Shown in pieces: positions 13,211 to 21,900 of a DNA stretch of 64,000 bases. A program made the position numbers and the translations under genes. This DNA is from Prostheceraeus crozeri. Its lineage: Eukaryota > Platyhelminthes > Polycladida > Euryleptidae. Below the pieces are notes generated by a model that ran no database searches, was not told the DNA's origin, and saw only the letters and a list, made by a program, of their open reading frames with translations. Within the stretch, counting starts at the first letter, position 1, and every line of letters begins with the position of its first letter. The DNA is taken from the NCBI GenBank assembly GCA_907163375.1, contig CAJQUW010004469.1, positions 310,001-374,000 on the forward strand, in the 5' to 3' direction.

Positions 13211-13720
13211 ATGAAAAGTTGAATTCGTTTCCCAACTTCATGGTCTGTAGCAAGAGAGCTTGGTTATTCGTTGAAGGCTATAGAAAGTGTTACAAATGCA
13301 AATGAAAATATTAAAACTGTCGCTTTAGTTGAAAGACTAGTAGATCTAGATGAGCATGCTATGAATCATCATTTGGATCGAAGATGGATAGAGGATTTTT
13401 CCATGCTGCAATGCAATAATAGTGAAAATAGGAGGATGAAATTGGTGGGATCTGGAGTGAAAAAGAAAAAAGTGGCATTTGCAACTGATTTGCCAAGTAG
13501 CTCTACCAATATAAGTGACTTCAGAAAGAAATTGGAAGAAGAGACGTTTAAATTATTATGTGAACGGAACTGCGTTGAGTGTTTTAAAAGGGAACGGTCC
13601 CTTCTCTTTTTACCATGTTGTCATTCTGTTATTTGTTCTGCGTGCTATGTACCTTTGGAAACTATGTTGTGCCCCATCTGTGATCAAGAAATAATTTCAA
13701 CAGTCAATGTATATAAATGA
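13211..13720 (+). pseudogene. RING-finger protein, IAP/E3-ligase-like C-terminus
   Basis: The open part (13223-13720) ends in a C3HC4-type RING: C-x2-C, then CxH, C-x2-C and a final CPIC. Counting from a TTG at 13271 these are C101, C104, C116/H118, C122, C125, C134 and C137. RINGs of this C-terminal type occur in IAP-like E3 ubiquitin ligases, and viral versions are known to restrain host cell death; no BIR domain is present here. The only upstream ATG in frame (13211) is followed three codons later by a TGA (13220-13222), so the gene has either lost its start or uses a non-ATG start. Its stop overlaps the ATG of the next gene (ATGA). Function is inferred from the RING alone. Confidence 0.7.
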
Positions 13721-14073
13721 TTTTGATGCAATCCTTGTCGATTTTAGAACAGTCATCTATGACCATGACACCACTGTATCACCGTCTCATTGAAAAGAGA
13801 AAGCATTATTATACAGGGCAGTGGATTCTTGTGTTGGAAAAATTATTATCATCCAGTGATTGTAGAGAGATGATACATCGTTTGAGTAATGCTATCATCA
13901 TTCACGCAAACTGTGAAGATGTTGACTATATGCTATCTTATAATTTTAAACCAAAGCAGTTTACGAATACACTTTCATCACTGATACATCATGGTCTTCT
14001 TTCATTACCTTGCTTGGAGTTATGTATTCTACACGTTGCTTATGGGAAGCCTTTTCCACTTCAGCACAATTGA
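13717..14073 (+). CDS. Unidentified 118-residue protein
   Basis: The ATG at 13717 overlaps the stop of the RING gene by ATGA, typical of compact viral gene blocks, and the frame is intact. The product is mostly helical in appearance, with a Leu/Ile-rich C-terminal half and scattered Cys and His, but no metal-binding pattern or membrane helix I would trust. Its last 27 codons overlap the start of the next frame. No family recognised. The tight overlap on both sides is the main support. Confidence 0.45.
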   Translation: MILMQSLSILEQSSMTMTPLYHRLIEKRKHYYTGQWILVLEKLLSSSDCREMIHRLSNAIIIHANCEDVDYMLSYNFKPKQFTNTLSSLIHHGLLSLPCLELCILHVAYGKPFPLQHN

Positions 14074-14353
14074 TGCAAAAGCATTAAACTTTACAAGCAT
14101 CGTCGTACAAACAGATTGTTCATGTCTGGCTGATAACATATCAGCAAACGACACAGCTGAACTGTTTCCATTGAACTATAGTACCTCACTGAATGATACA
14201 TTACAGCTACCCACACATGTATCTGCTTATGACTATTCTACTGGTACTGTGGCTGTTCTCAGTGTATTGCTTTTTACTTGTGTTGTACTCAATGTCTTCC
14301 TCTATTTCATTGCGTTTACGACGGTGATGTTTCGACGCTGCTGTCGTGTTTAA
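13991..14353 (+). CDS. Probable small type I membrane glycoprotein
   Basis: An intact 120-residue frame with an aromatic, hydrophobic N-terminus (about residues 1-26) that could be a signal peptide, a luminal part with five N-x-S/T sequons (N33, N49, N53, N62, N68), one membrane helix at about 86-109 and a short tail with three Arg and two Cys. This is the architecture of a small viral envelope or host-interaction protein. I know no named homologue. It starts inside the preceding frame, and its TAA stop is the first three bases of a TAAGCAAA octamer shared with other gene junctions of the element. Confidence 0.55.
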   Translation: MVFFHYLAWSYVFYTLLMGSLFHFSTIDAKALNFTSIVVQTDCSCLADNISANDTAELFPLNYSTSLNDTLQLPTHVSAYDYSTGTVAVLSVLLFTCVVLNVFLYFIAFTTVMFRRCCRV

Positions 14354-14358
14354 GCAAA
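14351..14358 (+). promoter_or_regulatory. TAAGCAAA octamer overlapping a stop codon
   Basis: The octamer starts with the TAA stop of the glycoprotein gene and lies 26 nt before the ATG of the basic protein. The same string precedes the genes at 17422, 20070 and 20667, and, on the other strand, the gene at 20004. It is a candidate late-promoter or initiator element. Confidence 0.5.
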
Positions 14359-14384
14359 GAACACTCTAACATCCACCTGTAAAA

Positions 14385-14786
14385 ATGGCTAGACGTCGTT
14401 CATCTCACCGTTCGCGCAGACAAAAGTGTCAATCAAATGCAAGCAAAAAATTCTGTCTCATTCTTCGTGGCTTATTAAAATTGAAACCATGTCATCGATG
14501 TGAGGCAATGAAGCTGGCAAACAATGCCTTCATTCGTAAAATGTGTGCGGAAATACGAAAAGTGCGTTATATGACATTAAATAGCAAAAAGGCCAATGAA
14601 ATTGCCAAGCATGGTGAAGTTCTTCGCACCTTGAGCAATCCAAAAACATCAATTCCTACAAAGCGCAAACTATTATCACATCGCGGTGGCTTCTTACCAC
14701 TTTTAGCGCCTATGATCATGGCAGCTGCCGGTCCTGCTTTGGGAGGATTAGCTGGTGCTCTCGCGAGTAAAGCCATTAATGGATAG
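14385..14786 (+). CDS. Basic core-like protein with hydrophobic C-terminus
   Basis: An intact 133-residue frame. The N-terminal 90 residues are strongly basic (Arg/Lys clusters at about 2-14 and through the middle, four Cys), which suits nucleic-acid binding. From about residue 100 the protein turns into a Gly/Ala/Leu/Pro-rich hydrophobic stretch that begins RGGFLPLLAPMIMAAAGPA. That combination recalls small adenovirus-like core proteins (pX/mu type) that are seen in adintovirus gene blocks; the match is by composition and position, not by alignment. It lies directly before the packaging ATPase and after a TAAGCAAA octamer. Confidence 0.55.
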   Translation: MARRRSSHRSRRQKCQSNASKKFCLILRGLLKLKPCHRCEAMKLANNAFIRKMCAEIRKVRYMTLNSKKANEIAKHGEVLRTLSNPKTSIPTKRKLLSHRGGFLPLLAPMIMAAAGPALGGLAGALASKAING

Positions 14787-14825
14787 ATACAAAGTTAAAT
14801 GGTATGACTTTTCATCAAAATCAAC

Positions 14826-15447
14826 ATGGATTTCCGTTTACGCTGTAATCGCACTATGTGTATCGTAGGACCCTCTCATAGTGGAAAGACACATTTAACA
14901 CTGCAATTGTTGGAGCGTCGTAATGAGATTTTTGACTGCATACCGAATCGCTATGTTTTTGGTGCTATGGAATTTATCAACATAACTTACATCGTGAATT
15001 GGTTGGTAAGGGTTACTTGGTTCAACCGGGGATTATCAGCACTGCTGATATTCAACCCTATGATATTATCATTCTTGATGATTTACTTAATGAGAGTAAG
15101 AACTCTCAAGAAGTAACTGCTATGTTTACCAAGGCTGCTCATCACAAACCATGCTTTATCATTTTTATTATGCAAAATCTTTTTCCAAGTATAAAGGAAG
15201 CACGGACTCGAAGTCTAAACACACATTACTACATCATCTTTAAAAATCCTCGCGATATAAATCAAGTTGAATTCCTATCTCGACAAGTTCTTCCTCGCAA
15301 GTCAAAAGCCTTGATTGAAGTATTTGAGGCTGCTACGGAAAACCCTATAATTATTTATTTTTGGACTTTACCCAGGAGTGTCCTGAGGATTATCGCTTAC
15401 GCAGTCATCTCTTTGAGAAACCCATGATCATATATAAATTGTTATGA
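14826..15447 (+). pseudogene. FtsK/HerA-type genome-packaging ATPase, frameshifted
   Basis: ATPases of this type pump viral DNA into the capsid in Polintons, adintoviruses and many other double-jelly-roll viruses. The first frame has a clear Walker A, GPSHSGKTHL, at residues 15-24. A frame change near 14956-14960, in a T run, leads to a second frame with the Walker B segment DIIILDDLLNES (about 15061-15096) and the downstream sensor region. A second change near 15344 leads to the C-terminal segment that ends with TGA at 15445-15447, overlapping the ATG of the next gene by ATGA. Total length, about 207 codons, suits the family. With two frameshifts the gene cannot make a full protein. Confidence 0.9.
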
Positions 15448-16113
15448 GTGGTTTTCAACCGATGATTGCTATTCCACAAGAAGAATATATACATCTGACT
15501 ACAATGCAGAGTGTTCATCAACCTTGGGCAAATCAAATGTCACATCTTAATCAGCAATATGAACAAGAAGCTGTACAAAGTGAAAATCCATATGATCGTT
15601 TGATAAAGCAGAGTTCTACCTTAGAAGAAATGAAACAATTGAAAGAAAAAATTCGCAATGATCTTTCGCTTGGTTCACCCAAACCCTATCGCAATCGCGC
15701 ACTGAGCTTATATCGAAGTCTCGAACCCAACTTGAAAATCACACAACGAGGTGAAGTGATTTTGGTGGTAGAATTTTGAAGTGGTAGGTGATGATGGTGC
15801 AGTCATTAGGGACTCAAGAGTGGAAGATTTAATTAATCATGCTGTTCGTGATCGTCGTCGTCACTTTACACCTACAGGATGGGAGTTCTTTTTAAAAAGT
15901 ATGAAGAAATTCAATGTTCCAAAGGCAATTCTTGGACGTGATATCTTACAGGAAATGGAAAATGATTCTACACCTAGAAAGCGAAAGTTGCAAAGTGTAG
16001 AGAGACCTAAAAAGAGAATCAAGCAAACTTTGAAAACACCCGAGAAATTACCGAAGCGTATACCAAAACCTTCAACACGTTATCCATCATTTGATTTTAT
16101 CACAGACTTTTAA
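15444..16113 (+). pseudogene. Conserved adintovirus-type gene of unknown role, frameshifted
   Basis: Two frames (15444-15779 and about 15772-16113) make one gene of about 220 codons, split by a frame change between about 15740 and 15780. The first half has a central charged helix (about residues 50-75). The second carries SRVEDLINHAVRDRRRH and PTGWEFFLKSMKKFNVP, a pattern I recognise from uncharacterised proteins beside ATPase and integrase genes in adintovirus-like loci and invertebrate genomes, and ends in a Lys/Arg/Pro-rich tail with likely nuclear-localisation clusters. The stop overlaps the next ATG (TAATG). The family has no function that I can name; a virion or core role is a guess from position. 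Confidence 0.65.
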
Positions 16114-16307
16114 TGAAGAAGACATGTTGCATCACATGTTCAGATTTGCCAAACATTCATGTGTCATTGAACTGCTTAATTACATGTTGTAAAAGTGATT
16201 CATACAAGACGGCTCAAAAAAGTAGCAGAAGCAGGTTTCAAACACAAACGCAAACCCTAGCGGAGAAAAAGACTGATACTTTGAAGCAAACAAAGAATCC
16301 CTGTTAA
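16113..16307 (+). CDS. Small cysteine-rich frame before the integrase
   Basis: A 64-residue frame whose ATG overlaps the preceding stop (TAATG). The N-terminal half has seven Cys including two CC pairs and one CxxC; the C-terminal half is Gln/Thr/Lys-rich. No family recognised. It may be a small real gene, or simply the spacer before the integrase, which is otherwise about 200 bp long. Confidence 0.3.
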   Translation: MKKTCCITCSDLPNIHVSLNCLITCCKSDSYKTAQKSSRSRFQTQTQTLAEKKTDTLKQTKNPC

Positions 16308-16313
16308 TAGACG

Positions 16314-17380
16314 ATGGATGAACATCTGAAATCAATTTACTATAACCCAAAGCATTATGCAGGTTATGCTTCAGTGAAAAAGTTGTCACAAGGAAGTGGT
16401 TATTCACAGAAACAAGCGAAGAGATGGTTAAAAGCTCAACCTGCATATACATTGCACATGCAAGCTCGAAAACGTTATCCTACCCGTTCTTATATCGTTA
16501 ATGATATTGATGAACAATGGCAAGCAGATTTGGCTGATGTTTCTATATTAGCTAAAAAGAATAAAGGCTATCACTTTCTCCTAACTGTCATTGACTTATT
16601 TTCTCGTTATGCTTGGGTACAACCACTCAAGACAAAACGTGGTGAAGAAGTGGCCGAGGCTTTCCAAAATATGTTCAGTGAAGGACGCGTTCCCACACGT
16701 ATTCAGACTAATCAAGGGAAAGAGTTTGAAAAGAGACATGTGCGTGCTTTATTTCGCGAACACAACATTGATCTGTTTAGTGTGAAAAGTGCATACAAGG
16801 CTGCAGTGGTCGAACGCTTTAATCGTACGCTGAAAACTCGTCTATGGCGCTATTTTACTGCAAAAGTAACACAAAAGTGGACGGATGTATTACAAGACAC
16901 TGTACACGCTTACAATCATTCTGTTCATCGTATGATTGGTCACAAACCTGCCGACATGACTCCAGACATGGTGGATACAATCCGTGAAGTCAATGCTAAA
17001 CGCAAGCAAGCGTCACAAGGTAAACGTGACATTCAGGTTGGTGACAAAGTTCGCATTCTAAGGTGAAAAGCGTGTTTGCGAAAGGATATCTTCCCAATTG
17101 GACGGAAGAAATATTTACTGTCTCTGAGGTTAACAAGAAATTCAAGCCCACTACTTACAAGCTTCGTGATTATCATGGTGAAGAGATTGAAGGGAGTTTT
17201 TATCGTCATGAGATAACGCCCATCACCAAAGAAGATGATGACTACATGGTTGAAGAGATACTTCGTCACCAAATGCGACAAGGGGAAAAGTGGAGCCTGG
17301 TGAAATGGGCTGGCTATCCAAATTCAATGAACAGTTGGATTCGTCATTTTGACCTTTATCGTGTTAGTCAACGTTCCTAA
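16314..17380 (+). pseudogene. Retroviral-type (rve) integrase with chromodomain, inactivated
   Basis: Polinton integrases join the linear element to host DNA with a DDE core. The first frame (250 codons) has the first catalytic Asp at D72 in WQADLAD and the Glu at E167 in VVERFNRTLK. At the second position the usual Asp is Asn (N133, in RIQTNQGKEF), which should abolish strand transfer. A TGA at 17064-17066 ends this frame; the protein continues in another frame to 17380 with the basic C-terminal part and a chromodomain-like segment (YMVEEILRHQ ... LVKWAGYPNSMNSW, about 17243-17345), typical of Polinton-type integrases that dock on histone tails. The final TAA is the start of a TAAGCAAA octamer. 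I am confident of the family and of the loss of function. Confidence 0.93.
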
Positions 17381-17385
17381 GCAAA
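17378..17385 (+). promoter_or_regulatory. TAAGCAAA octamer at the integrase stop
   Basis: It begins with the integrase TAA stop and lies 36 nt upstream of the ATG of the pVI/pX-like gene. A short upstream ATG frame (17390-17416) lies between. Same motif as at 14351, 20049 and 20634. Confidence 0.5.
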
Positions 17386-17421
17386 GTAATGAATTGTGTA
17401 AATATAAATAAATAAATACTT

Positions 17422-17810
17422 ATGGATCAAACTGCTACGTTTTATTCTGCCCCCTCCTACGCTAGTCATGGAGCTGGCTTTCCTGTTTATGCTTGATCGA
17501 GACGTCAAAAAGGGGTAGTGTATTGGGTGCTGTCAAAGGTATGATGCTCCCCACTATCGCAAATGTGGGAAAATCAGCTTTAAAGGAAGCTGTAGGATTA
17601 GCAGCAGATGTAGCAAGTGATGCGCTTTCAGGAAGATTGCCGATTCGTGAATCGCTAAAGCGTCATGGAATACAGCGTTTGAAGAATGTCGGCAAGGCTG
17701 GTATCAGGTCTGTCATCAGTCATATCAATCCACTCTCTACTTCAGGCAAACGTAAGCGAAGAGGATCCCGCATACCTCCTAGCAAACGCAGACGACGTGG
17801 ACTGTTTTAA
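17422..17810 (+). pseudogene. Adenovirus pVI/pX-like minor capsid or core protein, broken
   Basis: The frame from ATG 17422 (24 codons) ends at a TGA (17494-17496). Coding sense continues in another frame to 17810 with no ATG at its beginning. The continuation has amphipathic helices (about 20-75 of that frame) and an extremely basic C-terminus with GKRKRR and KRRRR clusters. Small proteins with a Gly-rich N-terminal half, amphipathic helix and basic tail between integrase and capsid gene are usual in adintovirus-like loci and are compared with adenovirus pVI or pX, which act in endosome escape or DNA condensation. The role here is inferred from that comparison. It ends 2 bp before the capsid ATG. 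Confidence 0.65.
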
Positions 17811-17812
17811 TT

Positions 17813-19093
17813 ATGGAATGTAAAACCTCATCCCTTTGCTTATTTGATAGAACACCTATACAGACGGATATCATTAGAAATTATGTATCCATTCGTTATC
17901 CACAGACAAGTATCGATTCTGGTAGTGTCATTGAGTATTTAATACCAAGAAATGATGCTGAGTACATCGATGTAAATGACATCAATCTACATGCTAAGTT
18001 TAAGATAGTAAATAAGGACGGTACAAATCTTGACGACAAGGACAAAGTAGCCGTGTATAACTTGGCAATAGCAACGCTCTTCAAGGATGTATCATTGACC
18101 ATTGGTGAAACTCGGGTTGAAGATGGTCAACACAGTTATCCCTATCTCGGTTATTTTTCAACAGTCATGCAGTTCCAGCCACAGGCACAAAAGAGTCACA
18201 TGGCTGTTATGGGTTGGTGTAAAGATGAAGCTGGTAAATTTGATAGTGACAAAAACAAGGGATTTGTCACTCGTGAAAAGTGGACTGCAGAAAGTAGGGT
18301 GTGTGAATTATATGGTCCCCTATACTTGGACTTTTTCCGTCAATCACGTTTCTTAATGTCAAAAGTAGACATGCGAGTTCATCTCTTGCCGAACGATCCT
18401 AAATTTGTATTGAATTCTTATGGAGCAAAGACTGAATTTAAGATTGTGTTTGAAAGTGTTAGACTTTATGTGCGACGAATGACAGTGAATCCTTCGGTGA
18501 TTAATGGTCACGAATTGGGTTTGAAGTAGTATGATGCTCTGTATGATGTAAATCATACTGAGATCCATAGTTTTACTATTCCTCGTGCGCAAAAGAGCTT
18601 TGTTAAAGATAGTTTGTTTCCTATACAATCACCAAAAATGATCATTGTGGGATTGATTGCAAATGATGCATACAATGGTAATATATCGAAGAATCCCCTC
18701 AACTTTGAGCACTTTGGTTTAAATCAAATCGGATTGTATCGCGATACTGATTGCATTCCTGGTACTCCTTTTTGTGCAGACTTCGCTAATGGACATTATT
18801 CTCGCTCATATCAAAATACTATGGAGACATTTAAATACTGGAATACTGATGACATCAATGGTTTGACCTATGATGAATTTGATAGAGGTTATACGCTTTA
18901 TGCATTTGATTTGACAGCAAACAATGAAGCAGGTGCTTCTTATCGTCCGGGCACTTCTACGAAGGGTCTTAAACTGGAATTCTTCTTTGAAAAAGATTTG
19001 ACGAAAACAGTCAATGTACTCATCTATGCTGTGTTCGATTCCACCATTCGAATTAACAGACTACGTGTCGTTTCCGCTTCTTATACAAGTTAA
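17813..19093 (+). pseudogene. Major capsid protein (hexon-like double jelly roll), one in-frame stop
   Basis: This gene forms the icosahedral shell in Polinton/adintovirus-type viruses. The reading frame runs 427 codons without a shift but is cut once by TAG at 18527-18529. The N-terminal 238 codons and the C-terminal part (from 18530) both look like the conserved adintovirus capsid family: an early DRTPIQTDI segment, a central CELYGPLYLDFF-like stretch, MIIVGLIANDAYNG at about 18640 and a Phe-rich C-terminal half with LYAFDLT. Length suits the family. No ATG lies close after the stop. The TAA stop overlaps the protease ATG (TAATG). The single TAG is the only visible defect, so it could be one of the later inactivating changes. 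Confidence 0.9.
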
Positions 19094-19554
19094 TGAGTTG
19101 GTTATCTGATGCAGAGCTAGAGAGAGTCGTTCAAGAACATGCTGATGAACGCACTGTTGCAGCATTTCGAGGTGTGTTTTCCATTAATAATATGCCCACA
19201 GTTTTACCAAAACCACCCTCATTCATTATCATGAATAATCATACAGCACACTTACCCGGCAAACACTGGAAAGCTTTGTTTATTGATAAAAACTATTGCG
19301 GTGAAATCTTTGATTCATTGGCCTTACCAAACTGTGATTATGTCACACGTTTCATGAACCGTCATTCACGAAAATGGATTCGCAATGATTTGGCCTATCA
19401 ACATCCCTTGTCTTCAACATGTGGAGCCTATGCCCTCTACTTTGTAATGCAACGACTACATTATGACTCTTTACATGACATTTGTAAACATTTTTCACAT
19501 GATACCCTTGTCAATGAAAAGCGCATTCGTAACTTTTATAAAAGCCTTCAATAA
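19093..19554 (+). CDS. Adenain-type maturation protease, apparently intact
   Basis: Proteases of the adenovirus C5/ULP1-like fold cleave capsid and core precursors during maturation. The 153-residue frame is uninterrupted and has the expected active-site order: H58 in PGKHW, D74 in IFDSL, Q103 in YQHPL and C110 in STCGAY. The protein starts with SWLSD, as in other adintovirus proteases from memory. It overlaps the capsid stop by TAATG, and a poly(A) signal overlaps its own stop (19550-19555). Among the large genes of the element it is the only one without a visible break. Confidence 0.92.
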   Translation: MSWLSDAELERVVQEHADERTVAAFRGVFSINNMPTVLPKPPSFIIMNNHTAHLPGKHWKALFIDKNYCGEIFDSLALPNCDYVTRFMNRHSRKWIRNDLAYQHPLSSTCGAYALYFVMQRLHYDSLHDICKHFSHDTLVNEKRIRNFYKSLQ

Positions 19555-19585
19555 ATATGTACGATTAAAATTTGTTTTCTTTATT
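19550..19585. terminator. Back-to-back poly(A) signals
   Basis: AATAAA on the plus strand at 19550-19555 overlaps the protease TAA stop; its mirror (TTTATT) at 19580-19585 serves the minus strand. They lie at the convergent ends of the protease gene and the minus-strand gene that ends at 19672. Confidence 0.6.
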
Positions 19586-19671
19586 ATACTTCAATGGAAA
19601 AGTAGATGATGTGATTGAATATGTTGTATTCAGTCATCAAATATGAATAGGTAGAGATAAGAAGATATTGT

Positions 19672-20004
19672 TCACTTGTCACATTCATGCTTATGAGTGT
19701 TGGTTTGTTGAAGGTAAGTCATTATGCGAGGATGTATGCGTTCTCTACACTTGTTCCAACTTGAGGATGTAAAATGTATAACACCATATTGATCATGAAG
19801 AGCAATGAAATCTCGTCGAATAATGAATAGACGTCCACCTAGAAGGATATAGTACATTGGATGATGCATGATATGTAAAGCATCGTGGAGGTTATCCATT
19901 TGAAAAGGGAATAAACTTACTTTAACTTGTCGATGAGTATCGTAAAAGGTAATGCGTCGAGCCTTCCATGTAACGTGACACTGAGAAGAGAGCTTGGCAA
20001 TCAT
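19672..20004 (-). CDS. Minus-strand gene between protease and next block, 110 residues
   Basis: The frame is intact from ATG 20004 to the stop at 19672; a longer non-ATG start is possible. The product has no signal or membrane segment that I trust, is rich in His and aromatic residues, and has a middle segment YYILLGGRLFIIRRDF and a later GVIHFTSSSWNK. I know similar small proteins only as uncharacterised neighbours in adintovirus-like loci. It is divergent to the gene at 20070, converges with the protease, has a TAAGCAAA octamer 25 nt upstream on its own strand and a poly(A) signal downstream, which together argue that it is real. Confidence 0.6.
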   Translation of the reverse strand: MIAKLSSQCHVTWKARRITFYDTHRQVKVSLFPFQMDNLHDALHIMHHPMYYILLGGRLFIIRRDFIALHDQYGVIHFTSSSWNKCRERIHPRIMTYLQQTNTHKHECDK

Positions 20005-20029
20005 GGTTAGTTTTAGACATAGCAAAACT

Positions 20030-20056
20030 TTTGCTTAGTCTTCTCGTTTAAGCAAA
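20030..20056. promoter_or_regulatory. Head-to-head TAAGCAAA pair between divergent genes
   Basis: The octamer lies on the minus strand at 20037-20030, facing the gene that starts at 20004, and on the plus strand at 20049-20056, facing the gene at 20070. Spacers to the ATGs are 25 and 13 nt. This looks like a compact divergent promoter built from the same motif as the other late-gene junctions. Confidence 0.55.
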
Positions 20057-20069
20057 GCATTCATAAGAA

Positions 20070-20636
20070 ATGGACGAAGTCATGTTAAGATTCATCATCA
20101 TATTATCATTTGCAATAGTGACATTAGCAGGACGAGGACTAGATGATGCAGTTCGTTTCATCAAATCACCTATTCATGCAACAAGACCTATTGAAGATGT
20201 AATTCTTTCCGGCATAGCCGATCCTTGGCAAAATCATGCTTACAAACTTCAGATTTTACGTCAGCGAATGGGTCATGCGTGGGAAATGGTGTTAGCAGAT
20301 TATGGCTTTAAGCGATCGCCTGTAGGCGGCATCGATTAGATCAATCCTGTACGTCGCATTGCAATGGAATTAAAAAATAGCTGCCGTGTGAGCTCATCAA
20401 TAAAACGCGAAATATTTCATACCCTTGCAGATTTTAAACGTAGAAGACCAAGATATCAAGTCATATTTGGTTGTATCAACTATCGCAATATGAAAGAAGG
20501 CGGTACAAGCATACTTAGGGGAGTGCATTATGTGAAAGAGCAATCACTCTTAACCAAATTCCTAGGACGACAGAAAGTGCCTACTGTGAACAGATTGAAA
20601 GCAGCAGCTCGTTATGTCATGCGACATAACGCCTAA
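20070..20636 (+). pseudogene. Unknown viral gene with possible signal anchor, one in-frame stop
   Basis: A single frame of 189 codons cut by TAG at 20337-20339. The N-terminus (residues 5-20) is a hydrophobic helix that could be a signal peptide or anchor. The second half is basic, with clusters such as KRRRPRYQV and a C-terminal RLKAAARYVMRHNA. No family recognised. Both halves share the same frame and compositional style, so one gene is more likely than two. The final TAA begins another TAAGCAAA octamer. Confidence 0.55.
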
Positions 20637-20641
20637 GCAAA
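20634..20641 (+). promoter_or_regulatory. TAAGCAAA octamer before the penton-like gene
   Basis: It begins with the TAA stop of the gene 20070-20636 and lies 25 nt before ATG 20667. A five-codon upstream frame (20651-20665) intervenes. Confidence 0.5.
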
Positions 20642-20666
20642 CGACGCTTTATGTTGATACTTTAAC

Positions 20667-21900
20667 ATGGAGTTTACAGCAGAGTTTCCCAGTAATGCTC
20701 AACCTGACCGATATGAAAATACAGCTGCCGAGTTTGAGACTGATTTAACACAGCCGATTGACGTACATGGTGATTGGGAAGTTGCCCTGCAAGATTTGAG
20801 CTATGTGAATAATATAAGAACCAGTGCAAATGAAGAGATTGCATTAGGCACTGCAACGAATCAAGACTTGTACTTTCCAAAACTAGAGCGAAATGATAAA
20901 GTACATACCTACAACTTGAATGAACATGCAGCAGAGTGGAATTCTATTCCTACAGTAAACACCCGTCGGGGAAAGCGAGCTGTTGATGAGATTGTAAATG
21001 ACCCTACTTTAATTATCACTGCAGATACAGACATACCCATTGCTAAAAATGCTTCACCCCTGAAATGGAAACAACCTACAAACCGATCATTCCGTCATCG
21101 TTTGAAGTAATCATACTATTATATGGAAATTCAACGCCTATTGAATTATGAATGATTTGGCAAAGGATCTGTCGTTCTGGCAGATGGATCCAAATCTACA
21201 TAAAGTTACACTCTACATGAGACCGACTACTAATTCCCATGGATTTTATGTGAATGGACCTCTGCAAAAGATATTGAATCTTAATTCACGTTTCTTTCTA
21301 CCTATCGCAAAATTTTCAGAAGTAAAAGGAGGCGGCGCCTTCCCTTTGAGAACTCAAGTGTCCATGAAAGTATCAAAGCAGATTAAGAAATATCCACATT
21401 GGCACAGGAAAAAATTTAACATTCCCCTTCTTCCCCTTGATCGCATGCATGAGCGCTTTGTGCTTTTTAAATCTGGTACTGTTGATGACTTGATGAAACA
21501 GGTAAATGAAATAAATGGATTATCTATGTCCATCACTTGAGTACACAATAAAGCAAGGATTGATTTCCGAAATGATTATGAGCGTTCACACATTGGATTT
21601 GTTCACATCAATTCTAAATTTTGCGATTTGCTCTCTTTAAATACAGACGTCTTATGGTCATACCATGAATGGGGGAATGTGAAAATAGCATCTGAACAGC
21701 AATCCGATTGTCGAATGGTCCTTTATTTCAAACACACAGACCCTGTTTTACGTCCCAGTCTTACATGGAAGCCAAATGAAAAGTTACCGATACCTCCAAA
21801 ACATTATGGCAATGGCTATGATGTTTGTACATACTTGAACAAGGGTGTATCATTCCTGGGTGTATTTTTCCTTCATATAAACTACATGGCCTCGAAATGA
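20667..21900 (+). pseudogene. Penton-like minor capsid or vertex protein, multiply broken
   Basis: The start resembles the N-terminus of the adintovirus/Polinton penton-like family: MEFTAEFPSNAQPD, then an acidic stretch and GDWEVALQDLSYV at about residues 36-48. Coding sense changes frame near 21085 and again near 21143, then runs from 21148 with a TGA at 21538-21540 and continues in the same frame to 21900. The C-terminal part has LRPSLTWKPNEKLPIPPK. The family normally ends in a beta-rich conserved segment, and weak traces may continue to about 21960 in other frames. Such proteins form the capsid vertices. At least three breaks exclude a working product. Confidence 0.75.

Noticed and set aside
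16180-16452. Minus-strand frame opposite the integrase start
   Set aside because: Shadow of the integrase and its spacer; no motif.
17896-18102. Minus-strand frame opposite the capsid gene
   Set aside because: Shadow of the capsid reading frame.
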